DNA from: Chitinophagaceae bacterium
GTDB lineage: Bacteria; Bacteroidota; Bacteroidia; Chitinophagales; Chitinophagaceae
DNA length: 64,000 nucleotides
Assembly (NCBI GenBank): GCA_023957125.1
Contig: JAMLHL010000006.1
Location: 124,001-188,000, forward strand
Reading direction: 5' to 3'
Positions within the stretch are counted from its first letter, which is position 1, and each line of letters starts with the position of its first letter. Positions 8,781-16,947 of the stretch are shown in pieces. The position numbers and the translations under genes were made by a program. The notes beneath the pieces were generated by a model. It was not told where the DNA came from, did not search any database, and saw only the letters and a program-made list of their open reading frames with translations.

Positions 8781-10214
8781 ATGATCAGCAGGAGAAAATT
8801 TATTGAACAGGGAATGTTTTCGGCGGGTGCGGTGGTGATGAAACCTCTATTGACAAATGCTCGAACCATCACCGGTACCTGCGATAGTAAGGCAAACATC
8901 AGTATCGTGGCAGAACAGGATATCTATAATTATGTAGCTGCCAATAACGGCGCCGGTCCTATGTGGGCCAATGGAATGACCTGTGTGGTTAGGCTGGGGG
9001 ATCAGGTGCTTGCCAGCGGATTGGAAACTTTATCTGAAGTTAGAGGACTGAGTAAATGCAGGTGGTTGCTTTTTAAACGGTATGGTTCGGGATGGAAATT
9101 AGAGGCGAAGGATCCGGTTAATCTGAACCGGGAACCCTGTCCTTTGTTTGTTGGGAACGATCAGAATGTATTGTTGTCGGTCAACCCCAAGCAGGCGGAC
9201 ACCTGTGTGGAATATTGCCTTACTCATCCGGAGATCCTGAGCTTTAACGCAGAGCATCCGCAATTACCCTATGGCCGCCTGGTACCCGAATGGAAGAAAA
9301 ACCCGGGATTCATGGATCACTCTTACAGGGCAATGGCGGTTGACAGGATGCACAAAGAACTGATCCTTTTTCAAAATTATGAATATGCGCATGCGGAATG
9401 GAGCTTTATGGACAGAACCGGGAGATGGAGCGTTAGTGACTCATTGCAATGGCCAACCGAAGTGTATAATGGAAAGGAGGTTCCGCTCAGGTTATGCTAC
9501 AGCAACGCCGCCATCAGGGATAGGAAAGTTTATTTCTTTTCTACGGCGGATGTTGTGGAGCCTGATGAAGAATGGAGAGCCTATAAAAAGCAATTGACGG
9601 GCGCAACCTGGGATTATGTTTTCAGGCGATTGTATTTCTCCTGGACCGGTGATATTACGAAAGAAAAATTTCAACCGTGGATTGAATTGGCTAACTATGA
9701 TAAGACGGCAGGGAATATCAGGAACCAGGATTTGTGGCTCGACAAAGAAGGAAAGGTTCATTTATTGTGGATAGAAAATGCCATTGATGAAAGATTGCGG
9801 AACAGGTTTTTTCCAGAGGAAAAGCAGAAGCGTTCCCTGGTATATGCAGTGCTGAAAGACGGGAAGAAAGAAATTCAGACGGAACTCATGGTATATAGGG
9901 AAGGAGATAAGGATAGGGTTTTCCCTTCGGGCAATGCCCGGTTTCAGTCCCTGCCGGATGGGCGGTTGTTTGTGATGTATTATGTAAGCGGTACAAAAGC
10001 CTCCGGCGAAAAGATTTCTGAAAACCGGTTGATGGAAGTGTTCGGGAATGGAACCCACAGCGCACCTGAGACGCTTGCTTTTAAAAAGCCGTTTACCAGC
10101 TTTCAAACGGCCAATGAACGCGCAGGTTGCGCCCCCGACAATCGTCTGGATATTATTGGTATGCAGGAAGGAAAGGATAATGTAATCAGTTACGGACAGG
10201 TGATGATCCGTTAA
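8781..10214 (+). CDS. Exported protein with Tat-like signal, possibly a sialidase-like propeller
   Basis: I do not recognise this 477-residue protein with certainty. It starts with a Tat-like signal (ISRRKFIEQGMFSAGAVV). The mature part has repeated W-rich beta-strand blocks: HAEWSFMDRTGRWSVSD, YFSWTGDITKEKFQPW, DLWLDKEGKVHLLW and FQSLPDGRLFVMYY. These resemble the blades of BNR_4/sialidase-like propellers that often accompany glycan-degrading enzymes. No catalytic tyrosine or arginine triad can be assigned by eye. The 6-bp gap to the upstream esterase gene and the shared signal type imply co-expression and a shared compartment. Confidence 0.5.
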   Translation: MISRRKFIEQGMFSAGAVVMKPLLTNARTITGTCDSKANISIVAEQDIYNYVAANNGAGPMWANGMTCVVRLGDQVLASGLETLSEVRGLSKCRWLLFKRYGSGWKLEAKDPVNLNREPCPLFVGNDQNVLLSVNPKQADTCVEYCLTHPEILSFNAEHPQLPYGRLVPEWKKNPGFMDHSYRAMAVDRMHKELILFQNYEYAHAEWSFMDRTGRWSVSDSLQWPTEVYNGKEVPLRLCYSNAAIRDRKVYFFSTADVVEPDEEWRAYKKQLTGATWDYVFRRLYFSWTGDITKEKFQPWIELANYDKTAGNIRNQDLWLDKEGKVHLLWIENAIDERLRNRFFPEEKQKRSLVYAVLKDGKKEIQTELMVYREGDKDRVFPSGNARFQSLPDGRLFVMYYVSGTKASGEKISENRLMEVFGNGTHSAPETLAFKKPFTSFQTANERAGCAPDNRLDIIGMQEGKDNVISYGQVMIR

Positions 10215-10282
10215 GAATGGTATTTGACGGTGCGGTCGGTATCCTGCCGGCAGATATTTTTTGCGGTGATATTCCAATCATC

Positions 10283-10610
10283 TCACCAGCTTCTACCGCC
10301 ACCTCCTCCAAAGCCGCCGCCGCTTGAACCCCCGCCGCCGAAACTACCTCCCGAACCAGAGGATGAAGGAGAACTGTAAAAATTCCGGCTCATGGAATTC
10401 ATGCCTCTGTCCAGGCTGCTCAGGAAAGCCATCGTATTGAAGGTGTTGCCGGAATAATACCCCGAATACCACGACGGGGGCGGCACATCCAATCCCCTGA
10501 GCTTGTCTTTCCAGGTGTCGGCTACGTCAAAGACAATCGCAAAAGGCAGCACCTTGTCAAACAGTTGTTCCTGGAAATAGTTGGTGCACAGGCTGTTTCA
10601 CAGCAGGGAT
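10283..10610 (-). pseudogene. C-terminal fragment of a DUF2207-type membrane protein
   Basis: The minus-strand frame encodes NYFQEQLFDKVLPFAIVF, then VADTWKDKL, PPPSWYSGYY and a Gly/Ser-rich tail ending GGGRSW. This is the typical extreme C-terminus of DUF2207 predicted membrane proteins, which are normally about 600 residues with several membrane helices. Here only about 100 residues remain. An in-frame TGA lies immediately upstream (near 10600), and the recognisable homology extends to that stop, past the GTG at 10552 that could pass for a start. The rest of the gene is absent, so this is probably a deletion remnant. Confidence 0.6.
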
Positions 10611-10630
10611 CGGTATATGGCATCCAAAAT

Positions 10631-10664
10631 GACAAACCGCCTGTTTTCTCAAAGGCGGTTTGTC
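10631..10664 (-). terminator. Perfect 12-bp hairpin terminator
   Basis: GACAAACCGCCT pairs perfectly with AGGCGGTTTGTC around a 10-nt loop. It lies just after the stop of the small lipoprotein gene on the minus strand and is followed on that strand by ATTTTGG, a short U-rich run. Confidence 0.65.
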
Positions 10665-10692
10665 GGGTAAAAAGGTAATGTATGAATTAAAA

Positions 10693-10950
10693 TTATACCG
10701 GACATCCGGTTGCGAAGTCTTCTGCATTCGCTCTGACCTCATCAGAAACGCATTCGGAATTCAATAAAGCCTTTGCTGCATTGGTCAGCTTTGTACAATT
10801 CTCTTCAGATGGCTCCACGGAGAAGGTTGAGTAGGCTTCCGAAAAATTGGTGATAAGCTGGGCACAGTTTTCTTTCTTGTCTTTTTTACAACCGCCGGCA
10901 ACCAATGCCAGCAAAATAGCAGAAAGTCCTAATAGTCTGATTTTTTTCAT
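10693..10950 (-). CDS. Small lipoprotein of unknown function
   Basis: This 85-residue protein has a clear lipoprotein signal (MKKIRLLGLSAILLALVAGGC, lipobox AGGC with Cys21) followed by KKDKKE. The mature domain of about 60 residues contains four cysteines (ENCAQL, ENCTKL, SECVS, TGCPV) that could form two disulfides in a small helical fold. I do not recognise a family. It stands alone between its own terminator and the murQ gene. The signal, spacing and even cysteine number support it as a real gene. Confidence 0.7.
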   Translation of the reverse strand: MKKIRLLGLSAILLALVAGGCKKDKKENCAQLITNFSEAYSTFSVEPSEENCTKLTNAAKALLNSECVSDEVRANAEDFATGCPV

Positions 10951-11063
10951 GATATTGTTTTAGGATTAAGGAAATAAATAATACTTACCTAAAACTGATT
11001 TATGATAGTTTTATTGCTTAAAAAGGGATATAACTGCAAAAAAATGAGCCTATAGCGGTCGGG

Positions 11064-11888
11064 TTAATTTTCTTCTTTACAGGCTTCTATCGCCCGTTTA
11101 ACGCTGCCATATTTCAATAGCAGGGCTTGGGCTTTTGCAGAATCAGCGCCGGGAATTTTTTCCATCAACATTTTTACGCCCCTTTCAACCAGTTTCTGAT
11201 TACTCAGTTGCATGTTTACCATTTTGTTGTCTTCCACTCTGCCCAATTGGATCATCGTGGCAGTGGAGATCATATTGAGTACCAGTTTCTGAGAAGTTCC
11301 GCTCTTCATCCGCGTGCTGCCCGTTACAAATTCCGGTCCCACAGGCAGTTCAACGGGATAGTCTGCCTGGCCGGCGAGCGGGGAACCGGGATTGTTGGTG
11401 ATACAACCCGTAATTATGCCCTGCTCCCTGCATTTTTTTAACGCCGCTATCACGTAAGGTGTGGTACCGCTTGCGGCAATACCTATCACCACATCTTTAT
11501 GGTTTACGTTGTATTTCCGAAGGTCTTCCCATCCCCGGGTTAAGCTGTCTTCTGCAAATTCCACCGGCTCCGTCATTGCTTTTTTGCCACCCGCAATAAT
11601 GCCGATCACCCGGTCGGGAGATACGCCGAATGTGGGCGGACATTCACTTGCATCAACAATAGCCAGCCTTCCGCTGGTACCTGCGCCTATGTAAAATAAT
11701 CGTCCTCCGCTCCACATCTTATCTGTTATCGCTTCTACTAACTTTTCTATTTGGGGGATGGCTTTTTCAACGACGTAGGGTATCTTTTTGTCTTCTTCAT
11801 TTATATGCGTCAGTAATTCGGACACCGGCATTTTTTCAAGATGACGGTAGGGAGAAACTTGCTCGGTGATTTTTATAAAAGAAGTCAT
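11064..11888 (-). CDS. murQ: N-acetylmuramic acid 6-phosphate etherase
   Basis: MurQ cleaves the lactyl ether of MurNAc-6-phosphate to give GlcNAc-6-phosphate and D-lactate in cell-wall sugar recycling. The sequence has the SIS-domain signature FYIGAGTSGRLAIVDASECPPTFG, then IGIAASGTTPYV and the TGSTRMKSGT motif with conserved Ser and Glu positions of the family. The ATG at 11888 (MTSFIKITEQ) is preferred to a TTG 24 bases upstream because family proteins usually begin with this ITEQ segment; it gives 274 residues. It lies about 50 bp downstream of a sugar kinase gene on the same strand, which fits a phosphorylation-then-etherase pathway. Confidence 0.92.
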   Translation of the reverse strand: MTSFIKITEQVSPYRHLEKMPVSELLTHINEEDKKIPYVVEKAIPQIEKLVEAITDKMWSGGRLFYIGAGTSGRLAIVDASECPPTFGVSPDRVIGIIAGGKKAMTEPVEFAEDSLTRGWEDLRKYNVNHKDVVIGIAASGTTPYVIAALKKCREQGIITGCITNNPGSPLAGQADYPVELPVGPEFVTGSTRMKSGTSQKLVLNMISTATMIQLGRVEDNKMVNMQLSNQKLVERGVKMLMEKIPGADSAKAQALLLKYGSVKRAIEACKEEN

Positions 11889-11938
11889 GGCGCCGGTAAT
11901 ATTAGGATTCAAACAGGTTGGGTTAAATTGCAGCAGGT

Positions 11939-12784
11939 TTATCGGTGAAATTCAATAAGCCCCTCCATTGGGTTTTTCAGGATCTTTCCGGGAGAAAATT
12001 CGTACTGCCGGCAGAGGTTCCCGACCACATCCCGGAAATGGTGCGCAACGCCGCCTATAAAACTTATCGGGCTGGTCCAGCTTTGCTTAAATTTACAGAT
12101 ATGATAAAAGAAGAAATCGTTTAACCCGTCTTCAATGATGTTTTCTATCATATAATGGCCCCGGTTTTCTGAAAGAAAAGGGGTAAAAGAAGCAAGGTAG
12201 CGGTTGGCTAAAGGTTTTTTATATATATTTTCGAGTATCCCGGTTGCGTCAACCTGGTATTTTGTACTGAACCGGCCGGCTAATTCTTCATCAAAAGTGC
12301 CGTACAGAAAATATTGCAGCACTTTTTTACCCAGGTAGGCTCCGCTGCCCTCATCTCCCAGCACATAGCCCAGGCCGGGTCTGTTAACGGCAATTCTGCG
12401 CCCGTTATAGTAGCAGGAACTGGAGCCTGTTCCTAAAATACACGCCACTCCTTTGTCTCTGCCAAATAACGCCCGGGCTGCTGCCATCACGTCATGCGTA
12501 ACTTCAATGGAAGAGGCTTCGTTAAAACTGTTCCTGATCGCCTGTCTTACGATCCGGTTATTATTGGGGTTGATACATCCCGTACCATAATAATATACTT
12601 CATTTATTTTTATTCCCTTAAGAGAGGGAAGGAGTTCCTTTTGCAGGATTTCGGTGATCTGCCGGGTATTAAAAAAATAAGGGCTGATGCCCTGGGTGAA
12701 AATTGTTTTTGTTTTTTTGCCTTGCAACACGCACCATTCAGCTTTGGTTGCCCCGCTATCCGCTATCAATTTTACGGTTGACAT
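11939..12784 (-). CDS. BadF/BadG-type N-acetylglucosamine/MurNAc kinase
   Basis: This 281-residue protein has the actin-fold ATPase pattern of the BadF/BcrA family: IADSGATKAEW (phosphate-1 loop), the central ILGTGSSSCYYNG segment, and LGDEGSGAYLGK, the motif of eukaryotic-type GlcNAc kinases. A C-terminal adenosine segment (SFIGGVAHHF) follows. Its place upstream of murQ suggests that it phosphorylates MurNAc or GlcNAc released from peptidoglycan before the etherase step. Substrate choice between the two cannot be read from the sequence. It is divergent from the S41 protease gene, with about 65 bp between the starts. Confidence 0.82.
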   Translation of the reverse strand: MSTVKLIADSGATKAEWCVLQGKKTKTIFTQGISPYFFNTRQITEILQKELLPSLKGIKINEVYYYGTGCINPNNNRIVRQAIRNSFNEASSIEVTHDVMAAARALFGRDKGVACILGTGSSSCYYNGRRIAVNRPGLGYVLGDEGSGAYLGKKVLQYFLYGTFDEELAGRFSTKYQVDATGILENIYKKPLANRYLASFTPFLSENRGHYMIENIIEDGLNDFFFYHICKFKQSWTSPISFIGGVAHHFRDVVGNLCRQYEFSPGKILKNPMEGLIEFHR

Positions 12785-12824
12785 TATAAATTGAACTTAT
12801 TTCGTGAAATTCGTGCTTTTAAGT

Positions 12825-12832
12825 CAAAGGTA
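12825..12832 (-). promoter_or_regulatory. Candidate -7 box of the kinase-murQ operon
   Basis: The minus strand reads TACCTTTG, an exact match to the Bacteroidota -7 consensus TAnnTTTG, 40 bases upstream of the kinase ATG. No good TTG -33 element lies at the usual 19-21 base distance, so the call rests on the -7 box alone. Confidence 0.45.
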
Positions 12833-12850
12833 ATATACAAATTCAGACCG

Positions 12851-14443
12851 ATGGGTAATAATAAATTAAAGATATGGCTACCCCTTGTTTTTTCTTTTGT
12901 GATGATTGGCGGGATGTTCCTCGGCTACAAAATGAAAGAGAAAATGCCGGTTACCTCCGGGCTTTTTACCGGGGAAAGGAAGGGGGTGGTGCAGGAGGTT
13001 TTGGATCTTATTTCAAAAAGATACGTTGATTCCATTAAAACCGATACCCTGGCGGATGCCGCTATTGAAGAAATGCTGAGCCATTTAGATCCGCATTCTG
13101 TTTTTATACCTGCGGTGGATGTGCAGCAGGTAAATGAAGATCTGGCCGGCAGGTTTGAAGGGATCGGCATAGAGTTCAGCATTTTTAATGATACGGTGAA
13201 TGTGTTAAGTGTGCTTAAGGGCGGTCCTTCAGAAAAAGCGGGTTTGCAAACCGGGGATAAATTTTTAACCATTAACGGATCGCAGGCTACGGGAGATAGT
13301 ATTGACGCCGATAAGATCAAGCAGGTATTGCGGGGTATCCGGGGATCCGAAGTGGTAGTGGATTTGCTGCGCGGCGATGAAAAAATGAAATTTACCATCA
13401 CCCGGGATGTTATACCGCTTTACTCGCTTGATGCCGGTTATATGATCGCTCCGGCTGTTGGTTATATCCGGCTCAATAAGTTTTCAGAAACCACCTATGA
13501 GGAATTTATGGAAGCCATGCAGCAGCTGAAAGAGGATGGGGTGAAGGCGCTGATTCTCGACCTGCGGGGCAATGGCGGCGGTATTCTGCAGGAGTCGGTG
13601 GAAATTGCGGATGAGTTTTTGGACGACAACAAGCTGATTGTGTACACACAGGGCAGCCATATCCGGAAGAAAGAATACAGGGCGCGCCGCACCGGCATCT
13701 TTGAGCAGGGCAAGCTGATCGTGCTGGTGGATGAAGGGTCAGCGTCTGCCAGTGAAGTGCTTACCGGTGCCCTGCAGGATTGGGATCGGGCTGAAGTGAT
13801 CGGGAGAAGAACCTTTGGCAAAGGACTTGTTCAGGAGCAATACAGTTTAAACGACGGATCGGCATTGCGCCTTACCATCGCCCGCTATTATACGCCCCTG
13901 GGCCGTTCCATCCAGAAATCATACGACAAGGGTATTGAAAATTATAATGAAGAGTTGTATAGCCGCTATCACAATGGCTCCCTGTTGAATGCGGACAGTA
14001 ATAAATCGAATATAGGACCCTCCTATCATACACCGGCCGGGAAATTGGTGTATGGAGGCGGAGGGATCACCCCGGATGTTTTTGTACCTATTGATACCAG
14101 CGGGATCAATCATAACATCACCCGGTTATATGTCAGGAATATAATCGGGAATTTTGTCTATCGCTATTATGTAGATCATATCCACTATTTCAAATCTTTT
14201 GCCGACCCTTCCGATTTCGGCGCAAAATTTGAAATCAACGATCAGGTATGGAATGCCTTTACGGCTTTTGCTTCAAAAGACAGTATCAGCATACATGCAC
14301 TTTCTCAAAGCGACCGGTCCTACCTTTCCCGGCGGCTGAAGAGTTTGTTTGCCAGGCAGCAGTGGAGAAATGAGGGGTTTTATGAAGTGTATAATGTTGC
14401 GGATCCAATGGTGCTGAAAGCGCTCGAAGAATTGAAAAAATGA
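12851..14443 (+). CDS. S41 family C-terminal processing peptidase
   Basis: The ATG at 12851 (MGNNKLKIWL) is chosen because it places a membrane-spanning signal anchor at the N-terminus; an upstream TTG at 12791 would overlap the promoter region. The 530-residue protein has an N-terminal helix domain, a PDZ domain (about residues 85-170; GIGIEFSIFNDTVNV, SEKAGLQTGDK) and the tail-specific protease core, with catalytic serine in DEGSASASEVL and lysine in RRTFGKGLVQ. Such periplasmic proteases trim or degrade proteins by their C-termini. The order LDLRGNGGG is also conserved. It is a typical CtpA-like protein. Confidence 0.9.
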   Translation: MGNNKLKIWLPLVFSFVMIGGMFLGYKMKEKMPVTSGLFTGERKGVVQEVLDLISKRYVDSIKTDTLADAAIEEMLSHLDPHSVFIPAVDVQQVNEDLAGRFEGIGIEFSIFNDTVNVLSVLKGGPSEKAGLQTGDKFLTINGSQATGDSIDADKIKQVLRGIRGSEVVVDLLRGDEKMKFTITRDVIPLYSLDAGYMIAPAVGYIRLNKFSETTYEEFMEAMQQLKEDGVKALILDLRGNGGGILQESVEIADEFLDDNKLIVYTQGSHIRKKEYRARRTGIFEQGKLIVLVDEGSASASEVLTGALQDWDRAEVIGRRTFGKGLVQEQYSLNDGSALRLTIARYYTPLGRSIQKSYDKGIENYNEELYSRYHNGSLLNADSNKSNIGPSYHTPAGKLVYGGGGITPDVFVPIDTSGINHNITRLYVRNIIGNFVYRYYVDHIHYFKSFADPSDFGAKFEINDQVWNAFTAFASKDSISIHALSQSDRSYLSRRLKSLFARQQWRNEGFYEVYNVADPMVLKALEELKK

Positions 14444-14525
14444 GGAATTTGAGATTTGGATGCACCCCTTTATTATTCTCCAACGCGTGTGAAATCGTAT
14501 CTTTACCAGCCTGAAGAGTTTTAGC

Positions 14526-15887
14526 ATGGATATAAAGAACAACATACTGGAAACGATTGGCAATACGCCTTTGATCAGATTGAACCGTATTACGAACGGT
14601 TTGGTTTGTGAGGTAGCAGCAAAAGTGGAATATTTTAATCCCGGTAATTCTATCAAAGACCGCATGGCAATGAAGATGGTGGAGGTGGCCGAAAAAGAGG
14701 GAAAATTAAAACCCGGCGGAACCATCATAGAATGTACTTCCGGTAATACCGGGATGGGGCTTGCACTGGCTGCTATCGTTAAAGGCTACAAATGTATCTT
14801 CACCACTACCGATAAGCAGTCGAAAGAAAAGTTCGATATTTTAAAAGCTGTGGGCGCTGAGGTGATTGTATGTCCTACGAATGTTGAACCCGATGACCCC
14901 AGGAGTTATTATTCCGTTGCTAAAAGATTAGAGCATGAAATTCCCGGCGCTTTTTTGTGTAATCAATACGACAATTTTGCTAACCGGCTGGCGCATTATG
15001 AAACCACAGGCCCGGAAATATGGGAACAAACCAATGGTAAGATCACCCATTTGGTTTGTACGGCAGGCACCGGCGGTACGGTTACCGGTACTGCCATGTA
15101 TCTGAAAGAAAAAAATCCCGGTATTAAGGTATGGGCGATTGATGCTTATGGCTCTCTGCTCACCAAGTATTTTCGTACAGGAACAGTTGATGTAAAGGAA
15201 GTGCATCCTTATGTATCGGAAGGATTTGGTGAAGATTTTGTTCCCGCCAATTTTGATATGAGGGTCATTGATCACTTTGAGCAGGTTAGCGATAAAGATG
15301 GGGCGCTGATGGCCCGGCGGTTGGCCAGGGAAGAAGGACTTTTTTGCGGCTACAGTGCAGGCAGTTGTCTTCAGGGGCTGATTCAGCTGAAAGACAGCTT
15401 AAAAAAGAGTGATCTGGTGGTGTGCATTTTACACGACCACGGCAGCAGGTATATTGGAAAGATTTACAACGACCAATGGATGTTGGAACGGGGTTTCCTG
15501 GAAGTAAAGACCTTTAAAGATATTATTACCGGAAAAAACAATCCTTCCGTTTTAACCGTAGCACGCGATCAAACCGTGGCCGAGGTAATTGAACTGATGG
15601 AGAAGTACGATATCGAAAATATTCCCGTGATGGAACGGGGTGAACCCGTAGGGTCGGTATCGGAAGGAGGCTTGTTCGGCAAGGTGTTTGGCACGCCGGA
15701 TATCAGGCATGTACAGGTACAGGCCGTGATGGAACCCGCTTATCCGGTAGTAGCTTATGATACCCCGGTAGAGCGGTTGGCAAAATTGATCACAAAAGAC
15801 AATGGAGCCATTTTAAGCCGGGATGAAGGTGGAGATTTACACATTATAACTAAATATGATATAATTCAATCTCTCACGAAGCGCTGA
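14526..15887 (+). CDS. Cystathionine beta-synthase / cysteine synthase-type PLP enzyme with CBS pair
   Basis: The 453-residue protein starts with the fold-type II PLP segment NTPLIRLNRI, then GNSIKDRMA (Schiff-base lysine) and CTSGNTGMGLA (substrate loop). A glycine-rich phosphate-binding loop follows (AGTGGTVTGTA). The C-terminal 120 residues form two CBS domains (PSVLTVARDQTVAEVIELM; AVMEPAYPVVAYDTP), a regulatory pair that usually binds adenosyl ligands. There is no N-terminal haem domain. It should condense serine, or an activated serine, with homocysteine or sulfide. A TATCTTTA sequence 20 bases before the ATG is close to the -7 consensus. Confidence 0.87.
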   Translation: MDIKNNILETIGNTPLIRLNRITNGLVCEVAAKVEYFNPGNSIKDRMAMKMVEVAEKEGKLKPGGTIIECTSGNTGMGLALAAIVKGYKCIFTTTDKQSKEKFDILKAVGAEVIVCPTNVEPDDPRSYYSVAKRLEHEIPGAFLCNQYDNFANRLAHYETTGPEIWEQTNGKITHLVCTAGTGGTVTGTAMYLKEKNPGIKVWAIDAYGSLLTKYFRTGTVDVKEVHPYVSEGFGEDFVPANFDMRVIDHFEQVSDKDGALMARRLAREEGLFCGYSAGSCLQGLIQLKDSLKKSDLVVCILHDHGSRYIGKIYNDQWMLERGFLEVKTFKDIITGKNNPSVLTVARDQTVAEVIELMEKYDIENIPVMERGEPVGSVSEGGLFGKVFGTPDIRHVQVQAVMEPAYPVVAYDTPVERLAKLITKDNGAILSRDEGGDLHIITKYDIIQSLTKR

Positions 15888-16520
15888 TCATCGCCGGTTC
15901 GGTTTGTACAATGATACGGGCAACCCATATTACGATGTAATCCAATACTGTAGGGCTTTTCGGAGATATGCTTTCTCCTTTATTTTGTTGGATTGGGATT
16001 TTCACCCGGTTCTGCCTGGTATATTTACGAAGCAGAGATTCGGGGTTTTTACCCGGTTTACCGTAAAAAATATAGGACAAAAATTGGGGAAAAACGCTAT
16101 TGTACGGTGGATAACTGGTTAGTAATTTTGTTTCGAAGTTGATTGATGAGGAATGTATGCCTCAACCGTCCAATGAATATCCTGATAACCGTCCTGAAAA
16201 ACTGAATTCCAAATCCTTTGAAATGGGCTGATTAAAATCCAGTATCAATCAACTTTATTTTTGTTAGTAGCCTGTTATAAATACCAATCCGATATTTTAA
16301 GAAAAACCGACCGGTCCATATCCTTAGAATAACAGTTCCCTGAAACCAAAAGCATTAGCTGAATCCAATGTCCATTGTATGAAAAACAACCCCGGTTTTA
16401 ATCCAATATCACCAACAGGAAGACCATTACCTTGGATCACAAATCAAATTGACTGTAATTTGAACCCAAAGTCCAATCCTGAAAAAGCCGACTAATCATA
16501 GTAGGCTGCATTAAAAAGAT
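15888..16520. other. Non-coding stretch with scattered degenerate ATCCAAT-type motifs
   Basis: I find no convincing gene here. A 72-codon plus-strand frame (15904-16122) has no recognisable protein character. From about 16140 to 16500 the sequence repeats short ATCC/TCCAAT-like strings at irregular spacing. On the minus strand, broken frames give similar short peptides (QDWTLGSNYS, IQWTLDSANA) interrupted by stops, which could be a decayed repetitive coding remnant. Confidence 0.35.
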
Positions 16521-16522
16521 TT

Positions 16523-16552
16523 CCTCCACCTTCAACGGGTGGAGGTTTTCAT
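16523..16552. terminator. Hairpin with T-run
   Basis: CCTCCACC pairs perfectly with GGTGGAGG across a 7-nt loop and is followed by TTTTCATTTT on the plus strand. No gene ends just before it, so it may close an unrecognised transcript or the remnant region upstream. Confidence 0.5.
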
Positions 16553-16560
16553 TTTACAAA

Positions 16561-16860
16561 ACAACCTGTCAGGTTGTGGTTGGAAGATCTTTGGTTCATG
16601 AGGATCCAACCTGACAGGTTACCCCTCCGTCCCTCGGGGCGAGTTCTTCCGCTCCTCAAAACAAACCTGTCAGGTTGCGGTTGGAAGATCTTTGGTTCAT
16701 GAGGGTCCAACCTGACAGTTACCCCTCCTGTCTCTCGGGGCGAGTTCTTCCGCTCCTCAAAACAAACCTGTCAGGTTGTGGTAGGCATTTTCACATTTTC
16801 ATATTTTCATATTTCCATATTTTCACCCCTCCGTCCGTCAGGGCAGGCATTTTCAAATTA
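16561..16860 (+). repeat. Tandem 101-bp repeat carrying AACCTGTCAGGTT palindromes, with flanking A/T-rich tract
   Basis: The 13-mer AACCTGTCAGGTT recurs at 16563, 16664 and 16765, an exact 101-bp period. Each unit contains GGTTGGAAGATCTTTGGTTC, an opposed CCAACCTGACAG copy, and CTCTCGGGGCGAGTTCTTCC or a close variant. The third unit is cut short and runs into TTTTCATATTTTCA-type simple sequence and the TCAGGGCAGGC block also seen at 7.34 and 53.88 kb. An upstream open frame into the ABC gene here is only translated repeat. Confidence 0.85.
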
Positions 16861-16947
16861 TCGCGTCATCCTGTCATAAAATCGGAACTCGTACATAATT
16901 TGATACTTTTTAGCGATCCGGGGCGTATCTCTCTTTATTTTTATTGT

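Noticed and set aside
14444..14525. Possible SAM or other riboswitch before the cystathionine beta-synthase-type gene
   Set aside because: The gap is only 82 bases with no conserved stem pattern; just a TATCTTTA promoter-like box is visible.
15888..16520. tRNA or structured RNA gene in the long intergenic gap
   Set aside because: No cloverleaf, T-loop GTTCRA box or CCA-like end could be found by eye.
16675..16947. N-terminal extension of the ABC transporter
   Set aside because: The added 91 residues translate the 101-bp repeat; the family start fits the ATG at 16948.
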